Under the pieces are notes generated by a model. It did no database searches. It was given only the letters and a program-made list of their open reading frames with translations, and was not told where the DNA came from. The position numbers were made by a program, and so were the translations under genes. 64,000 bases of DNA. It comes from JBBDQZ01 sp040905705. Its GTDB lineage: Bacteria; Bacteroidota; Rhodothermia; Balneolales; Natronogracilivirgulaceae. Where the stretch lies: positions 1-64,000 of the forward strand of contig JBBDQZ010000053.1 in assembly GCA_040905705.1 (NCBI GenBank), read 5' to 3'. Below are positions 17,275-26,058 of the stretch, piece by piece (position 1 is the stretch's first letter; each line of letters begins with the position of its first letter).

Positions 17275-18516
17275 ATGGCTAATTCCGATCACAGTATTAA
17301 AACGGCAGACATTTTTGCGAAAGTTTATCAGTTTACAGCTGCTGATGAAGTCAAAGCAAAAGGACTGTATCCATATTTTAAGCCTCTGACAGAGACAGAT
17401 GGAAATATTGTGGTAATTGAGGGGAAGAAAGTTATTATGGCCGGTTCAAATAACTACCTGGGATTGACCAATGACCCTCGATTGATGGAGGCTGCGCAAA
17501 AGGCAATTACGAAATACGGCACAGGCTGTACCGGTTCCCGATATCTGAACGGCACTCTGGACTTGCATCTTGAGCTGGAAGAAAGGCTTGCGATCTTTAT
17601 GAAAAAGGAGAATTGCGTGCTTTTTAGTACCGGTTATCAGACTAATGAAGGTTCTATTCAAACGATTGCCGGTCGAAATGATGTAATTTTCTCGGACAAG
17701 GATAACCATGCCTGTATTGTGGTAGGTACGCTCAGTTCCAATGCCCGTACCGTTCGTTATCATCATAACGATATGCTGCATTTACGAAAATTGCTGGAAC
17801 GAGAGGATCCTGCAATCGGAAAAATCATTGTCAGCGACGGTGTGTTTTCCATGTCCGGTACCCTCGCCAAGGTGCCGGAACTTGTAAATTTGGCTAGTGA
17901 ATTCAATGCCCGTCTATATCTTGATGATGCCCATGCGATCGGTGTACTTGGAGAAGGAGGTCGAGGATCGGCATCTGCTTTCGGTATATTGGAAGATGTT
18001 GATCTGATCAGTGGCACATTCTCCAAATCTTTTGCCTCGCTCGGCGGATTCCTTGTGGGCGACCGCGCTGTCATTGAATATATTCGACACCACTCTCCCG
18101 CACACATTTTCAGTGCATCCATGCCGCCGGCTAATGTAGCTACCGTTCTTAAAGCTTTGGATGTACTCCAGGAAGAGCAATGGCGTCTTGACAGGCTTGA
18201 AGAAATTTCCAATTATATGCGGAAAGGACTTAAAGACCTTGGATTTAATATCTGGACCAGCGAATCACCTATTATACCTGTTGTTATTGGCAACCTGATG
18301 GACTGTCTTGAATTCTGGCGTGATCTTTTTGATGCCGGTGTGTATGCAAATGCCGTTGTACCTCCTGCAGTACCACGCGGCCAATCGCTAATCCGCACCA
18401 GCTACATGGCTACCCATACCAATGAGCAACTTGATGTCATTCTGCAGGCATTTCGAAAAGTTGGTTTACAGCGAGGGATCATCGATCGCAATGGCCATTC
18501 ACTTATAGAGGTTTGA
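17275..18516 (+). CDS. spt: serine palmitoyltransferase
   Basis: A PLP-dependent alpha-oxoamine synthase (413 aa) that would condense L-serine with an acyl thioester to give 3-oxosphinganine, the first step of sphingolipid synthesis. The PLP lysine is Lys 251 in SGTFSKSFASLGGFL. This matches bacterial SPT rather than 2-amino-3-ketobutyrate CoA ligase or ALA synthase, whose loops differ. Other features are GSNNYLGLTNDPR, the TGSRYLNGT loop, DNHAC (His 145, PLP stacking) and LDDAHAIGVLGEGGRG (Asp 218/His 220). The next gene starts 3 nt after this stop, so the two form an operon. Confidence 0.92.
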   Translation: MANSDHSIKTADIFAKVYQFTAADEVKAKGLYPYFKPLTETDGNIVVIEGKKVIMAGSNNYLGLTNDPRLMEAAQKAITKYGTGCTGSRYLNGTLDLHLELEERLAIFMKKENCVLFSTGYQTNEGSIQTIAGRNDVIFSDKDNHACIVVGTLSSNARTVRYHHNDMLHLRKLLEREDPAIGKIIVSDGVFSMSGTLAKVPELVNLASEFNARLYLDDAHAIGVLGEGGRGSASAFGILEDVDLISGTFSKSFASLGGFLVGDRAVIEYIRHHSPAHIFSASMPPANVATVLKALDVLQEEQWRLDRLEEISNYMRKGLKDLGFNIWTSESPIIPVVIGNLMDCLEFWRDLFDAGVYANAVVPPAVPRGQSLIRTSYMATHTNEQLDVILQAFRKVGLQRGIIDRNGHSLIEV

Positions 18517-18519
18517 CTT

Positions 18520-19680
18520 TTGGAAAAGAACCTCAAAGACAACAACAGGCAGGCGGCAGATTTGCATGGGGTTACCTTTGTATCTACAAAGGAGGAACGC
18601 GAACAATTTATCGATTTTCCCTACCACCACTATGAGGATGATCCGGTCTGGATACCACCGTTAAAAGTTCAGCAAAGAGAGCTGATTAATACTAAAAAAA
18701 ACCCCTTCTTTAAAGATGCGGAAATGGCTCTTTTTTTAGGCTGGTACAATGGAAAAGTCGCTGGCCGTATCGCCGCCATCGTTAATCATGCCTATAACCG
18801 TCACAACAAGACTCAAGCCGGTTTTTTTGGTTTTTTTGAGTGTATTGAAAATCAATTTATTACCGATTTGCTCTTTCGGGTAGCGCGGGATTGGTTACGG
18901 GAACGTAACTGCACAAAACTTCTTGGCCCCATGAATCCCGGGTTGCTGGATGAGATCGGAATTCAGATTGAAGGTTTTGAACATTCACCAGCCATTATGA
19001 TGCCTCATTCCAAAAAATGGTATGATCAGCTCATACGAAAGGCGGGACTGAAAAAGGCGATTGATCTGCTTGCCTATAAAGTGACACACAAGACGATTCA
19101 GCTTGATCGTATGAACCGGGCTGTTGATATTGTGATGAAACGAACTCCCGATTTGAGTATTCGTAAGATGAACTTTCGCAAACTAAACCGGGAAGTCGAT
19201 ATCATTCATAAAATTTTTAATAAAGCCTGGGCCAAAAACTGGGGTTTTTACGAAATTGATAAAGAAATTTTTTTTCACCTTGCCAAAGAGCTTAAACAGG
19301 TTATTGATACAGACTTTGCACATATAGCTATGGTCAGGGACAAGCCTGTTGCTTTCTCTATTGCACTGCCCGATTATAATCAGGTACTAAAAGAAATGAA
19401 TGGCACTCTTTTTCCAACAGGTTTTCTGAAATTGTTATGGTACAAACATAAAATTAATGGAGTGCGGACGGCACTTATGGGGGTAATCCCCGAATATCAG
19501 GGACGCGGAATAGATGCCCTTTTAACGCATGAAGCCATATCAAATGGCATAAAACGAGGTTTCAATTCGGCAGAACTCGGGTGGCTTTTGGAAACCAATA
19601 TTGATGTTATAAGAGTGGCTGAACGGGTAGGGGGATATCGGGAAAAAACTTACCGGATGTACGAACAAGAGATGAATTGA
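18520..19680 (+). CDS. GNAT-superfamily acyltransferase-like protein; candidate ceramide synthase
   Basis: A 386-aa protein starting at a TTG only 3 nt after the spt stop. No ATG occurs in frame until about residue 69, so the TTG start by coupling is the best model. The N-terminal half (VTFVSTKEEREQFIDFPYHH, DDPVWIPPL) is typical of a conserved family often annotated as hypothetical or YghO-like. The C-terminal half has a GNAT acyl-CoA-binding signature (MGVIPEYQGRGIDALLTHEA). From memory, bacterial ceramide synthases such as Caulobacter bCerS are GNAT-like proteins. Tight coupling to spt therefore suggests N-acylation of the sphingoid base. This is inference, not proof. Confidence 0.83.
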   Translation: MEKNLKDNNRQAADLHGVTFVSTKEEREQFIDFPYHHYEDDPVWIPPLKVQQRELINTKKNPFFKDAEMALFLGWYNGKVAGRIAAIVNHAYNRHNKTQAGFFGFFECIENQFITDLLFRVARDWLRERNCTKLLGPMNPGLLDEIGIQIEGFEHSPAIMMPHSKKWYDQLIRKAGLKKAIDLLAYKVTHKTIQLDRMNRAVDIVMKRTPDLSIRKMNFRKLNREVDIIHKIFNKAWAKNWGFYEIDKEIFFHLAKELKQVIDTDFAHIAMVRDKPVAFSIALPDYNQVLKEMNGTLFPTGFLKLLWYKHKINGVRTALMGVIPEYQGRGIDALLTHEAISNGIKRGFNSAELGWLLETNIDVIRVAERVGGYREKTYRMYEQEMN

Positions 19681-19705
19681 CAGGAGCAGATTTTTCGTCT
19701 GCCTG
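19681..19705 (+). terminator. weak hairpin after the spt operon
   Basis: CAGG-AG-CAGA (19681-19690) pairs with TCTGCCTG (19698-19705) with a 2-nt bulge and a T-rich loop. Only a short TATTT follows, so it is at best a weak intrinsic terminator immediately after the acyltransferase stop. Confidence 0.35.
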
Positions 19706-19891
19706 TATTTGAATGAATATATAAGATTTGCTAAAAAAACAGGCTTTTAGGTTAGGAGAATACTATTTTCCCCATCCTATACAGACAGCAGACGCAGAGG
19801 GATTCATTTGTAAAATATCGGTTTTTTGCCTTATTTAAGGTGTCCATGTGAAGGGAACCACAAATTCCGGACTATTGAAAAATGCAACGTT

Positions 19892-21964
19892 ATGACAGTT
19901 AAAACACCCTCCAAGCTGAACTCCCTGGTGCATCCTGACTCCGAGTTTAAAATTCGTTCCTCATCGATATCCTTATTTTCCAAGGAAGAATTGATGCAGG
20001 TGTATCGGGATATGCTGCTTGTGAGGAGGCTCGATGAGAAAATGTTTATCCTGTTAAAACAGGGACGTGGACATTTTCATGTGGGTTGTACGGGACATGA
20101 GGCTGTTCAATTGGCTGCCGCCTCAGTGTTGAAAAAAAGGGAGGACTGGGCCATTCCCTATTATCGTGACCTTGCGTTTTCCATCGGGTTCGGATTAACC
20201 TCGCGTGATATACTCTCCGCACATTTGAGCAAAGTTACAGATCCGTCCGGAGGCCGCCAGATGCCGTCACACTTCAATAGTCGTGAACATCGGATTGTAT
20301 CGGTATCCAGTGCGATAGGCTCCCAGTTTTTACCGGCACTCGGTATTGCCCAGGGATCCCGATATTTGAATAAAAATGAAATTGCATACATCTCTTCTGG
20401 TGAAGGGGCAACTTCTCAGGGAGTGTTTTTTGAATTGCTGAACTGGGCAACCCTTTCTAAAGCTCCTGTCGTGATTGTCATCCAGGATAATAAATATGCG
20501 ATCAGCGTTCCTGTTGAGGAACAGACAAGCAATAAAAGTATTTCGAAAACGGTTCGTGGATTCGAGAATCTGGATATTTATGAAGTAGATGGAACCGATT
20601 ATTTCAACTCTCATGCCGCACTCAAAAAAGCCGTTGACCATGCACGCAGCGGGGCGGGACCTTCACTGGTCCATGCACATGTGGTACGCCTTATTCCTCA
20701 TTCATCATCAGATGATCAAAACAAATATCGTGATGCCGAAGAACTGGATAATGAACGTTTATATGATCCATTGGAGAAATTCAGTCAGCGATTGATTTCG
20801 TCGGGCGTCGCATCCCCGGATGATTTAAGCCGTATGAGGGAAGAAGTGTATGATCAGGTCGAAAGGGACACGGAGTGGTGTAGTCGCCAGAAGGATCCCA
20901 ATCCGAAAGATGTGCTAATGCATGTGTTGTCGGAAACTCCGCCACCCATAGAGTATGAGAAGAATGGCTCTTCGGGTGATAATATTGTGTTGGTGGATGC
21001 TATCAATCACGCGATGATCGAGGAAATGGAACGGGATGACAAAGTCGTGGTCTTTGGCCAGGATGTTGCAGGAAGAAAGGGTGGTGTTTTTACAGCTACG
21101 CGTGGGCTGACGAAGAAATTTGGTCAACTTCGCTGCTACAACACCCCGCTATCGGAATCATCTATTTTGGGAACGGCATGTGGGTTGGCTGTCCGGGGGC
21201 TGAAACCAATAGCAGAAATTCAGTTTGGGGACTATATATGGCCGGGTATGGAAATGTTAAAAAATCAAATTGATTCAATTCGTTATCGCTCGAACAATCA
21301 ATTCAGCGCCCCCATGGTTATCCGAGTTCCTATAGGAGGTTATATTCACGGCGGGCTATGCCATAGCCAGAATATAGAATCCACATTTTCACATTTCCCG
21401 GGATTTATGGTGGTGATGCCAAGTAATGCGGCCGATGCAAAAGGAATGTTAAAAACCGCAATTCGCAGCGACAATCCCATTCTTTTCCTTGAACATAAAG
21501 CATTGTATCGTCAGGGTTATGCGCGACGCCCGGAGCCCGATGCAGACTATCTCGTTCCGTTAGGAAAAGCATCAGTTATCAGAAAAGGGACCGACGCCAC
21601 GATTGTAACTTACGGAGCATTGGTTCAAAAAGCTGTCAGTGCCGCGAAGCTGTACTCATCTCGGGGGTTTGAGCTGGAAGTAATCGATATCCGTACGATG
21701 TTGCCGCTTGATTCAGCAACCATTCTTGAGTCTGTAAAAAAAACCAACCGGTTGATGGTATTGCATGAAGATTATAAGTTTATGGGATTTGGTGCAGAAA
21801 TTGCAGCACAAATTGCTGACAGGGCTTTTGCTTATCTGGATGCGCCGATTAAAAGAGTAGCCGCCCGTTTCGCCCCCATCCCGTATGCCACTGCGTTGGA
21901 AGATATTGTTCTGCCTAATGACAATGATATCCGTCAGGCACTTGACGAGCTTATTCATTATTAA
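19892..21964 (+). CDS. fused E1 alpha-beta subunit of a branched-chain/2-oxo acid dehydrogenase
   Basis: A single 690-aa protein joining the E1 alpha and E1 beta subunits of a thiamine-pyrophosphate 2-oxoacid dehydrogenase. Residues ~1-330 are E1 alpha (GRGHFHVGCTGHEAVQLAAA; TPP-binding ISSGEGATSQGVFFE and QDNKYAISVP). Residues ~350-690 are E1 beta (FGQDVAGRKGGVFTATRGL; FPGFMVVMPSNAADAKG; LHEDYKFMGFGAEIAAQIA). Branched-chain 2-oxoacids are the likely substrate by similarity, feeding branched fatty acid synthesis, but pyruvate is not excluded. No E2 or E3 gene is nearby. The frame is open from 19826; the ATG at 19892 gives a typical N-terminus. Fused E1 is common in Bacteroidota relatives. Confidence 0.92.
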   Translation: MTVKTPSKLNSLVHPDSEFKIRSSSISLFSKEELMQVYRDMLLVRRLDEKMFILLKQGRGHFHVGCTGHEAVQLAAASVLKKREDWAIPYYRDLAFSIGFGLTSRDILSAHLSKVTDPSGGRQMPSHFNSREHRIVSVSSAIGSQFLPALGIAQGSRYLNKNEIAYISSGEGATSQGVFFELLNWATLSKAPVVIVIQDNKYAISVPVEEQTSNKSISKTVRGFENLDIYEVDGTDYFNSHAALKKAVDHARSGAGPSLVHAHVVRLIPHSSSDDQNKYRDAEELDNERLYDPLEKFSQRLISSGVASPDDLSRMREEVYDQVERDTEWCSRQKDPNPKDVLMHVLSETPPPIEYEKNGSSGDNIVLVDAINHAMIEEMERDDKVVVFGQDVAGRKGGVFTATRGLTKKFGQLRCYNTPLSESSILGTACGLAVRGLKPIAEIQFGDYIWPGMEMLKNQIDSIRYRSNNQFSAPMVIRVPIGGYIHGGLCHSQNIESTFSHFPGFMVVMPSNAADAKGMLKTAIRSDNPILFLEHKALYRQGYARRPEPDADYLVPLGKASVIRKGTDATIVTYGALVQKAVSAAKLYSSRGFELEVIDIRTMLPLDSATILESVKKTNRLMVLHEDYKFMGFGAEIAAQIADRAFAYLDAPIKRVAARFAPIPYATALEDIVLPNDNDIRQALDELIHY

Positions 21965-22048
21965 TTCACGCTTAACCTATATTTTTATTTATGTTTGCCA
22001 GGCTTGTGAAGTATCAGACACAGTAATTTTTTATTAAATTTTAAATGC

Positions 22049-23446
22049 ATGACAAATTTCAGAATTGAAAAGGACTCCATGGGAGAGGTAAAGGTTCCTG
22101 AAGAGGCCTGTTATGGGGCACAAACCCAGCGTGCCAGGGAAAACTTTCCCATTAGTGAATTGCGATTTGATCGCTCATTCATCCAGGCACTTGGATACAT
22201 CAAGCAGTCCTGTGCCCTGGTAAATGACGAGCTCGGTTTGCTTCCCGGACAGGTGGGTAATTATATAGTTAAAGCGGCCCAAATGGTGATTGATGGAGAA
22301 CTGGACGATCAGTTTGTTGTGGATGTATTCCAGACCGGATCAGGGACTTCCACCAATATGAATACCAATGAGGTTATAGCAAATCGGGCTAACTACCTGG
22401 CCCGGCAGGATGGCGCGGATGTTAGCATCCATCCCAATGATCATGTGAATTTTGGGCAGAGTTCCAACGATGTGTTTCCAACCGCTATCCGCGTATCGGC
22501 CTTACTGGCTATTCGCCAACAGCTTTTACCGTCGCTGGAACATCTGAGAAAGACATTCCATAAAAAGGGTCAGGAATATGCCGATGTGGTAAAAACCGGC
22601 CGCACTCATTTAATGGATGCAATGCCGCTGACGATTGCCCAGCAATTCGGGGGATACGAACGACAGCTTACACTTGGCATGGAGCGACTGAATTCATCAC
22701 TCGAAAGATTGCGTGAGCTGCCCCAAGGGGGAACGGCAATCGGTACCGGTATTAATACTCACAAGGAGTTCGGCAAGCGGTTTGCTGACAAAATATCAGA
22801 ACTTACAGGCGAATCGTATGTGGAAGCAGTGGACCACTTTGAAGCTCAGGCATTCGTGGATGCACCTGTGGAAGTCAGCGGTCAGTTGAAGACCATCGCT
22901 GTGGGTTTGATCAAGATCGTCAATGATCTGCGCTGGATGAATTCCGGTCCGAACAGCGGCCTTGGAGAAATTCAGCTCAAAGCTTTACAACCGGGTTCTT
23001 CCATTATGCCCGGAAAAGTAAATCCGGTGATTGAAGAGTCGGTTGCGATGGTATGTGCTCAGGTCATAGGCAATGATACGACCATTACCACAGGCGGGCA
23101 ATCCGGTAACTTTGAATTGAATGTGATGCTTCCTGTAGTTGGGTTTAATCTGAACCAGAGCATCACCCTGTTAGCCAGGGCCGTCCGAAATTTTGCCGAT
23201 CAGTCGGTCTCCGGTATTATTGTAAAGAAAGATGCCGTAACCAACAAGCTCGGTAAAAATCCGATACTGGTTACAACGTTAAATCCAATTATCGGTTATG
23301 ATCTGGCGGCTAAAATTGCCAAGACTGCATTTGCAGAGAACCGCCCGCTTAAAGAAGTTGCATTGGAAATGACAAATCTGACTGAAGAAGAGCTCGACAA
23401 GGCGCTGGATCCAATCAAGATGACCCGGGGAGGTTTTATAGAATGA
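22049..23446 (+). CDS. fumC: class II fumarate hydratase
   Basis: This TCA-cycle enzyme interconverts fumarate and malate without an iron-sulfur cluster. The 465-aa protein begins MTNFRIEKDSMGEVKVPE and includes the SGTSTNMNTNEVIANRA and HPNDHVNFGQSSNDVFPTA segments, the TGRTHLMDAMPLT B-site region and the superfamily signature GSSIMPGKVNPV. Its length and opening are those of FumC rather than aspartase or argininosuccinate lyase. Succinate dehydrogenase genes occur 38 kb away in the same window. It converges on the heme O synthase gene with a 45-nt gap. Confidence 0.97.
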   Translation: MTNFRIEKDSMGEVKVPEEACYGAQTQRARENFPISELRFDRSFIQALGYIKQSCALVNDELGLLPGQVGNYIVKAAQMVIDGELDDQFVVDVFQTGSGTSTNMNTNEVIANRANYLARQDGADVSIHPNDHVNFGQSSNDVFPTAIRVSALLAIRQQLLPSLEHLRKTFHKKGQEYADVVKTGRTHLMDAMPLTIAQQFGGYERQLTLGMERLNSSLERLRELPQGGTAIGTGINTHKEFGKRFADKISELTGESYVEAVDHFEAQAFVDAPVEVSGQLKTIAVGLIKIVNDLRWMNSGPNSGLGEIQLKALQPGSSIMPGKVNPVIEESVAMVCAQVIGNDTTITTGGQSGNFELNVMLPVVGFNLNQSITLLARAVRNFADQSVSGIIVKKDAVTNKLGKNPILVTTLNPIIGYDLAAKIAKTAFAENRPLKEVALEMTNLTEEELDKALDPIKMTRGGFIE

Positions 23447-23491
23447 AATCCGCCAGGGTTCATGGATGAGCAAAAGGCTGATCGAATATAT

Positions 23492-24427
23492 TTACATGAT
23501 CCATTCCAGGAAAATATCGGCCAGGATAAATATCCAGACAACAGGAAGATAGATCAGCGAACCATACAGCACTTTTCGTGCATTTTCTTTGGTCCTGGAC
23601 ATCTGAAAACGAAGTCCTGAAAAGAGAAAAATAGCACCACTTGCAACAGCACCGATTAAATAAAAGTGGCTGTTCACACCGGTTGAATAGAGGAAAATAC
23701 TTACAGGAATCAGCAGTATGAGACACGTCAGTATAGTGGAAGCCGAGATAAGACCCTGATGGTCAGGGTAGGGCAGCATCCGGAAACCGGCTTTACGGTA
23801 GTCTTCTTCGCATAGCCAGGCTATCGCAATAATGTGTGGTATTTGCCATAAAAATACAATTGCAAAAAGTATCCATGCGGCACTGTCGTTGAAGGATCCG
23901 GTTGCCGCAACCCAGCCACCGACAGGAGGCAGCGCTCCCGGAATAGCTCCGACGGCAACATTGATGAAACTTATTCGCTTTAAAGGGGTATACAAGGCAA
24001 GATACAAGATAGAGGTAACGGCTGAAATTAAACCGGTAAGCGGATTGACCATAAAGTACAGATAGAGAAAGCCTGCCAGCATCAGGGTAAGCGAAAAAAT
24101 TAGTGCATGGAAAGGCTTGATTTTTTGTGCCGGTAGCGGCCGCTTGCCGGTCCGGATCATTTTTTTGTCCAGATCACGTTCGATGTATTGATTGTGGGCA
24201 GCAGCACCGGCGGCGATCAACAGGGTTCCGAGTGCCGTATGTAAAAAAAGCATGACCGAAAAGCTGTCATTGGAACCCAAAATAAATCCAACGCTCATAC
24301 TGAAGAGTACCAGCATGGTAATGCCGGGTTTGGTAAGCTCCAGATAATCGTTTATAAGATTTTGAGACTTGTCAGGCGTTCCGGAATTTTCTGGGTTGAT
24401 ATTCATTAGGCAAATAGTATTCCGCAA
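23492..24427 (-). CDS. ctaB: protoheme IX farnesyltransferase (heme O synthase)
   Basis: This UbiA-family polytopic membrane enzyme transfers farnesyl to heme B, giving heme O, the precursor of heme A for the caa3 oxidase. The 311-aa protein has about eight TM helices, the prenyl-diphosphate/Mg2+ motif around HNQYIERDLDKKMIRTGKRP, and the second conserved loop WQIPHIIAIAWLCEEDYRKAG. It is divergent from ctaA, and the oxidase operon lies just beyond, so the three are functionally linked. Alternative names are cyoE/ctaB. Confidence 0.95.
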   Translation of the reverse strand: MRNTICLMNINPENSGTPDKSQNLINDYLELTKPGITMLVLFSMSVGFILGSNDSFSVMLFLHTALGTLLIAAGAAAHNQYIERDLDKKMIRTGKRPLPAQKIKPFHALIFSLTLMLAGFLYLYFMVNPLTGLISAVTSILYLALYTPLKRISFINVAVGAIPGALPPVGGWVAATGSFNDSAAWILFAIVFLWQIPHIIAIAWLCEEDYRKAGFRMLPYPDHQGLISASTILTCLILLIPVSIFLYSTGVNSHFYLIGAVASGAIFLFSGLRFQMSRTKENARKVLYGSLIYLPVVWIFILADIFLEWIM

Positions 24428-24451
24428 TCAAAAACAGATTCCAAAAGTACG

Positions 24452-24518
24452 AAAAAATACGGTATTTTTTTGATGATTTTAGTGCATCAGGGTTATAGAA
24501 AGTGGTCTGTGGATAACC
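24452..24518. promoter_or_regulatory. divergent ctaB/ctaA intergenic with two small inverted repeats
   Basis: The 155 bp between the two divergent starts contains AAAAAATA (24452-24459) inverted as TATTTTTT (24463-24470) around a CGG loop, and GGTTAT (24491-24496) inverted as ATAACC (24513-24518). It must hold both promoters. I do not see clear -33/-7 elements, and regulatory roles for the repeats are only suggested. Confidence 0.3.
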
Positions 24519-24582
24519 TCGTCAGGTCAGTGTTATGATTACTTAAACATTTATTCTCATTATGCTTTGGCAACCTCATTTC

Positions 24583-25515
24583 ATGAAACTGAACACCTTC
24601 CAAAAAACGGCCGTTATTACGCTTTGTGCAACTTTCGGTCTGATTTTCGTTGGTGGGCTGGTACGGGTTGCCGGTGCCGGCCTGGGTTGTCCGGACTGGC
24701 CAAGGTGTTTCGGGTTCTGGTTACCGCCGTTCTCAGCTGCCGATTTGCCCGATGGTTATGACCCCTCTTCTTTTAATGTCTTTAAAACCTGGATGGAATA
24801 TGTGAACCGGCTCGTCGGAGTTATAGTTGGATTTTTCATCATGATTACTTTTATCTTGTCATTCCGTTTTTTTCGCACGAACACATTGGTATTTTTCGGT
24901 GCAGGAGCAGCGTTTGTTCTTGTACTCTTTCAAGGCTGGCTGGGTGGGCAGGTTGTTCGCAGTGGTCTCGAAAGCTGGATGATTACCATCCATATGGTGG
25001 TAGCTGTTGTAATTATTAATGTGCTGATATGGACGGTTTTCAGATCAATGCATGACCGCCTGCGCCTTTCAATGGATAGTGACTTGCAACGTAAACTCCT
25101 GATGCTGCTACCTCTGCTAATTGCTGTAGTAGTCATTCAGGTTATTTTTGGCAGCCAGGTACGGGAAGGTATCGAAGAGGTGAGATCTCTTTATCCGCTA
25201 CTTGAACGGGGAGAATGGATTGCAAATGTGGGGACTATCGACCTGGTTCATCGTAGTTTTTCATGGCTGGTTCTGGGATTGGTTGCTTCCTTTCAATTTT
25301 TAGTACTTTCCAAAAACGGTGGATTCTGTTTATCACTGACAGCAATGATTACAACCATTGCAACCTTATTGCAGCTCATATTAGGTGCCGGGCTTGTTTA
25401 TCTTGACTTCCCACCTGCATTTCAAGTATTTCATTTGTTAAATGCAACAATTATGACTTCGGCGCCCTTTTTTGCCCTGCTGATTGTATTACATTCCAAA
25501 TCCGGAGCGAAATAG
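24583..25515 (+). CDS. ctaA: heme A synthase (COX15/CtaA family)
   Basis: This protein oxidises the C8 methyl of heme O to a formyl group, making heme A for cytochrome oxidase. The ~310-aa membrane protein has eight hydrophobic helices in two four-helix bundles. Conserved segments are GGLVRVAGAGLGCPDWPRCFG near the start (bearing the extracytoplasmic cysteine loop), WMEYVNRLVGV, TIHMVVAV, LVHRSFSWL and FHLLNATIM, which together carry the heme-ligand histidines. I chose the ATG at 24583 (MKLNTFQK); an in-frame ATG at 24562 is also possible. Confidence 0.94.
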   Translation: MKLNTFQKTAVITLCATFGLIFVGGLVRVAGAGLGCPDWPRCFGFWLPPFSAADLPDGYDPSSFNVFKTWMEYVNRLVGVIVGFFIMITFILSFRFFRTNTLVFFGAGAAFVLVLFQGWLGGQVVRSGLESWMITIHMVVAVVIINVLIWTVFRSMHDRLRLSMDSDLQRKLLMLLPLLIAVVVIQVIFGSQVREGIEEVRSLYPLLERGEWIANVGTIDLVHRSFSWLVLGLVASFQFLVLSKNGGFCLSLTAMITTIATLLQLILGAGLVYLDFPPAFQVFHLLNATIMTSAPFFALLIVLHSKSGAK

Positions 25516-25645
25516 TTAATATTCCATTTATCCCATCAATTTAAATATCTGTTCATACCTGGATTTGGGATATATACGGTTTATCAGTTTCAATCAATGG
25601 CAGCAAATAAAGGACGAATAAGTATTGGCGGCAGGTGGGATGTTA

Positions 25646-25948
25646 TTAATATACTGGCAGACCTGTATCCCGGAATAGTGTATCCAGTAGCGTTATGGAT
25701 ATCATTATGGTCAGAAATAAAATGGACATCAGAAAGACGATGGTATGGAATCGTGAATCCCAGTAAAGATTCATAAAGAACATCGCCACTGAAGCGGCTT
25801 TAATTACGGCGATTACCAGAGCCAGGATGACATTAAAAGGTGCCGGAATATTGAACCAGGTGACAGCTACCGTTATAAAGGTCAGCGCCAGCAACATACC
25901 GGCAACGGTGAGAAGCGTTGAAATGGAGGAGATATGATGAGTGCTCAT
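25646..25948 (-). CDS. coxD: cytochrome c oxidase subunit IV (CoxD/CtaF-like)
   Basis: A 100-aa, three-helix membrane protein matching the prokaryotic oxidase subunit IV family. Features are the N-terminal STHHISS, hydrophobic runs at about 10-30, 35-58 and 68-90, and the AASVAMFFMNLYWDSRFH loop typical of the family. It helps assemble and stabilise subunit I. It is the last gene of the long leftward ACIII-caa3 operon, 110 nt after coxC. Confidence 0.88.
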   Translation of the reverse strand: MSTHHISSISTLLTVAGMLLALTFITVAVTWFNIPAPFNVILALVIAVIKAASVAMFFMNLYWDSRFHTIVFLMSILFLTIMISITLLDTLFRDTGLPVY

Positions 25949-26058
25949 AGTCGGACAGATTTTTTGAAAGTCAGGAAAAAGTTATTGCAATCAGGATTTT
26001 GCTGTCAATGTCAAAGAGGTTTCATTGTCAATCGAACGGCTTATCCAACAGATTCAAT

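Noticed and set aside
17275..18516. 2-amino-3-ketobutyrate CoA ligase or 8-amino-7-oxononanoate synthase as the identity of the PLP enzyme
   Set aside because: The lysine loop SGTFSKSFASLGGF and linkage to GNAT/SDR/GT genes favour serine palmitoyltransferase; no biotin or threonine genes are near.
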